Assembly (NCBI GenBank): GCA_965115885.1
Contig: OZ220479.1
Span: 1,674,001-1,738,000, forward strand
Reading direction: 5' to 3'
DNA length: 64,000 nt
From: BD2-11 sp965115885
Lineage (GTDB): Bacteria > Gemmatimonadota > Gemmatimonadetes > Longimicrobiales > Gaopeijiaceae
Shown here: in pieces, positions 61,942 through 64,000 of the stretch
Layout of the letters: each line of letters opens with the position of its first letter
How positions within the stretch are numbered: the first letter of the stretch is position 1
Position numbers and translations under genes: made by a program
Notes under the pieces: model-generated
Told to the model about the DNA's origin: nothing
The model's database searches: none
The model's input: the letters and a program-made list of their open reading frames with translations, nothing else

Positions 61942-63357
61942 CTAGGATATCACCTCGTACCGGTAGGCGGCCACGTCCTGGTCGGAGTCGAATTCGACGC
62001 GGAAGACCTCCCTCATCTCGGCCGCGGGCACGGACACCGAGACGTCCTGGGTCCCGATCTCGACTCCGTCCGCACCGTAGAAGAAAACGCGGATGTCGAT
62101 CGAGCCTCCCTCGTCCAACGAGTTGTTGACGAGCTCGCCGGTCACCGATCCTCCCCCGCCTCCGTAGGGCTGCAGGACGGTCGCTTCGATCTCGAACTCG
62201 AGGGTCGACATCTCCTCTTCCAAGAGCCGCGCCGCCTCAGCCGTGTCGCCTTGGGCCATCAGCCCTTGGGCGAGAAGGCGGTAGACGTTGTTGTTGTAGG
62301 GATCCATCTCCATGAGCGAGGCCGCCGCCGGATAGAGCTCGTCCAGCTCGCCGGCGAGGTAGAGCGCCTGGGCGTAGTTGTAGAGCGCGTCCCGGCTCTC
62401 GGGGATGAGCTCGTAGGAGCGACCGAAGGCCTGGGCCGCCATCGAGTAGCGCTCGGCGTTGTAGAGGCCGATGCCGGTCACGTAGTAGTCGCGCGACGTG
62501 AGGTCGGTGCGGGCCAGCAACCCTCTGTATATCTCGGCGGCTTCCTCGTTGCGGTCCATGTTCATGAGGACCACGGCGAGATTGCTGAGCGCGGTTACGT
62601 TGTCCGGGCTTCGCTGCAGATAGTCGCGGTAGGCCGCTTCGGCATCCTCGTTGCGGCCCATGGTCGCCAGAATCTGAGCTAGGTTGAAGGCCGCGATTTC
62701 CTCGTTCTCGGCCCACATCCGCTGGACGTCCTCCGGTTGCGCGTCGCGGTCCGGGCCCCGCAGAAGCTCGAGCGAGGTTCGGTACCAGTCGGTGGCCGCC
62801 TCGTCGTTGCCGAGCTGCGCGTGGATCGAGCCCAGATTGAGCATGGCTTCGGGACGCTTCCGGTAGATGGCGTGGGCCGACTCGAGCAGGGGAATCGCCT
62901 CTTCCATGCCCCCCGCCTGAATCCGGTTCACCGCCTGATTGTACAAGCTCACCCACTGTTGCTCGCGTAGCGGATCCAAGTCGAACGAGTACAGCGGATA
63001 GAGGTCCTCGGCCTTGACCCACATCGAGTCGGCCCCCTCGAGGTCGTTCAAGCCCACGTAGGCCTCTCCGGCCTGGCGGTACGACTGGGGGTTGTTGGGC
63101 TGGTTGACGATCCCTTCCAGCGCCGCCTCCAGCGCATCCCGGTACCGCGCCTCGCGCGCTTCGGGATCGGCGTTCTGCATCGCCTGCGACAAAGCCAACG
63201 CGGCGGTGCGCGTGAACATGTTGTCGCGCGGCGGCACGCCCTGCTCCGCGCCCGGCGTCGGGACGGCGTCGGCCGCACCGCCGCCGGAGCCGGCGGCGCA
63301 CCCTCCCGCTGCGACCACCGTACCCGCCACCAGCGCGACTCCAAGCTGGAACTTCAT
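61942..63357 (-). CDS. TPR-repeat lipoprotein
   Basis: A 471-residue exported protein with a likely lipoprotein signal (QLGVALVAGTVVAAGGCAAG) and about seven TPR units (PQSYRQAGEAYVGLNDLEGA, PEAMLNLGSIHAQLGNDEAA, FNLAQILATMGRNEDAEAAY, VTALSNLAVVLMNMDRNEEA, ALYNYAQALYLAGELDELYP). The C-terminal 80 residues are a beta-rich tail (GGGSVTGELVNNSLDEGGSI). TPR lipoproteins scaffold envelope complexes, but no partner is evident. The ATG at 63357 follows GAGGAGGAATG, and a promoter lies 100 nt upstream. Confidence 0.8.
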   Translation of the reverse strand: MKFQLGVALVAGTVVAAGGCAAGSGGGAADAVPTPGAEQGVPPRDNMFTRTAALALSQAMQNADPEAREARYRDALEAALEGIVNQPNNPQSYRQAGEAYVGLNDLEGADSMWVKAEDLYPLYSFDLDPLREQQWVSLYNQAVNRIQAGGMEEAIPLLESAHAIYRKRPEAMLNLGSIHAQLGNDEAATDWYRTSLELLRGPDRDAQPEDVQRMWAENEEIAAFNLAQILATMGRNEDAEAAYRDYLQRSPDNVTALSNLAVVLMNMDRNEEAAEIYRGLLARTDLTSRDYYVTGIGLYNAERYSMAAQAFGRSYELIPESRDALYNYAQALYLAGELDELYPAAASLMEMDPYNNNVYRLLAQGLMAQGDTAEAARLLEEEMSTLEFEIEATVLQPYGGGGGSVTGELVNNSLDEGGSIDIRVFFYGADGVEIGTQDVSVSVPAAEMREVFRVEFDSDQDVAAYRYEVIS

Positions 63358-63457
63358 CCGGCATTCCTCCTCGTCGGTTGATGCGGCGCGGCCGCACGCC
63401 GCGCGCCTCCATGGCATGGAGGCGCGATCGAAACCCCAATGCCCCTCGACGAAGGTA

Positions 63458-63486
63458 ACGGTATCGCACGATAGCCGTTCCGTCAA
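63458..63486 (-). promoter_or_regulatory. sigma70-like promoter for the TPR lipoprotein gene
   Basis: On the minus strand TTGACG (63486-63481) and TACCGT (63463-63458) are exactly 17 bases apart, about 100 nt before the ATG at 63357. The -35 is identical to that of the promoter at 48960. Confidence 0.6.
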
Positions 63487-63594
63487 ACCCGAATCCCGGC
63501 TCGGAGCGCGACCGCCCGAATCGGCCCGAAACCTTCGTCGCGCTGTTCCGCGAGCTCGTCCGGTCGCCCGCGGCCTTCGCCTCGCGCAAGCTTT

Positions 63595-63660
63595 GAGACC
63601 AAAACGTCGAACGTGAACTTTCAGTTGTAGTTAAGACTTTCGATAATACGTCCTTCGGCA
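63595..63660. other. AT-rich island in the gap before the TPR lipoprotein
   Basis: About 65 bases with far lower GC than the rest of the window, including TTGTAGTTAAGAC and GATAATACG. It lies between ispE and the TPR promoter. It could be an UP-element-like or protein-binding site, or part of the ispE 3' end. No gene and no clear promoter pair were found in it. Confidence 0.4.
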
Positions 63661-63670
63661 ACTTCGTGGC

Positions 63671-63690
63671 TCCCGTCCGCGTCGACGGGA
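63671..63690 (-). terminator. hairpin downstream of ispE
   Basis: TCCCGTC and GACGGGA form a perfect 7-bp stem with a 6-base loop, 56 nt after the ispE stop. No T-run follows on the minus strand, so it is at best a weak terminator. Confidence 0.3.
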
Positions 63691-63745
63691 ACCGGACGCC
63701 GATCCCGCGCAAAAGAACCCGGCGCCGTCCCCTGGGGAGCCGCCG

Positions 63746-64000
63746 TCATCGAGCCGGATTCGGGGCGTCCGCCGCCCGGACGGAGGGAACGTTCTCGAGG
63801 GTGCTCGTCGGGTGGACGCGCCCCGCCCCGCGCCCCCTCCGGATGCGGTGCAGGGCGCGCGCCGCCGATCCCTCGTCCGGGTACACGGCGAACACCGTGC
63901 CGCCGCTGCCCGACATGAGCGCCAGCAGGGGCGACGTCCGCCGGAGCGCGGCGGCCGTCTCGCGCAGGTCGGGCCGAACGGCGAACACGGGGAGTTCGAA
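63746..64000 (-). CDS. ispE: 4-diphosphocytidyl-2-C-methyl-D-erythritol kinase, C-terminal fragment
   Basis: IspE phosphorylates CDP-methylerythritol, two steps before IspF (encoded at 21671). The visible 84 residues start FELPVFAVRPDLRE and include LLALMSGSGGTVFAVYPDEG, the glycine-rich GHMP-kinase C-terminal signature of IspE. The rest lies beyond the window edge, so domain completeness cannot be judged. The short fragment limits certainty, though the SGSGGTVF motif is distinctive. Confidence 0.85.
   Translation of the reverse strand, partial: FELPVFAVRPDLRETAAALRRTSPLLALMSGSGGTVFAVYPDEGSAARALHRIRRGRGAGRVHPTSTLENVPSVRAADAPNPAR

Overview
This is a GC-rich bacterial window of about 64 kb with dense, co-directional and often overlapping genes. 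It encodes a complete set of Gram-negative envelope functions (Kdo synthesis, LPS export, surface glycan genes) plus respiratory complex I. The gene content and protein flavour (UPF0182 protein, OstA-like protein, DUF512/Der pair, LVIVD-repeat protein, ISNCY-type transposases) suggest a diderm such as Gemmatimonadota. That placement is an inference from recalled family resemblance, not from a marker search.

Layout. 1-8039: the 3' end of the complex I operon (end of nuoG, then nuoH-I-J-K-L-M-N). 8147-12284: a phosphomannomutase/phosphoglucomutase overlapping a UPF0182 membrane protein. 12619-23702: a long operon led by a good sigma70-like promoter, sucC-sucD-ndk-yceD-rpmF-plsX-fabH-fabD-fabG-acpP-fabF-ispF-dedA-xer, joining the TCA cycle, nucleotide supply, ribosome and fatty-acid/phospholipid synthesis, the MEP pathway and chromosome-dimer resolution. 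A decayed tandem copy of the 5' half of ispF lies between fabF and ispF.

23703-29950 is an accessory scar. It holds an RNA-like stretch resembling the 5' part of a group II intron, an orphan AAA ATPase with a C-terminal PD-(D/E)XK-like domain, an 1800-bp insertion sequence with 24-bp inverted repeats and a 17-bp target duplication, the older decayed transposase it landed in, and a frameshifted, truncated thiolase. 29958-33105 carries an S41 peptidase and a frameshifted zinc-ribbon membrane protein on the minus strand.

33274-47796 returns to core genes on the plus strand: a glutamine amidotransferase, then kdsB-pyrG-kdsA-kdsC-kdsD-lptC-ostA-lptB-rpoN-wecB and two glycosyltransferases, nearly all joined by stop/start overlaps. 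This couples Kdo synthesis, LPS transport, sigma54 and glycan assembly in one transcription unit.

48131-64000 is mostly on the minus strand: a TPR membrane protein, an MFS exporter/GNAT pair, small membrane proteins, a methyltransferase, an LVIVD-repeat protein, tRNA-Arg(CCT), a YqaA-like protein, surE, a MerR regulator, gpsA-plsY-der, a DUF512 radical SAM protein, a cupin lipoprotein, tRNA-Gly(CCC), a TPR lipoprotein and the C-terminus of ispE at the window edge.

No CRISPR array, prophage, rRNA gene or replication origin was seen. The best leads for unexplained biology are the LptB fusion, the repeat-bearing OstA protein, the ispF decay product, the missing start codon of the DedA gene and the AAA/PD-(D/E)XK gene in the mobile scar.
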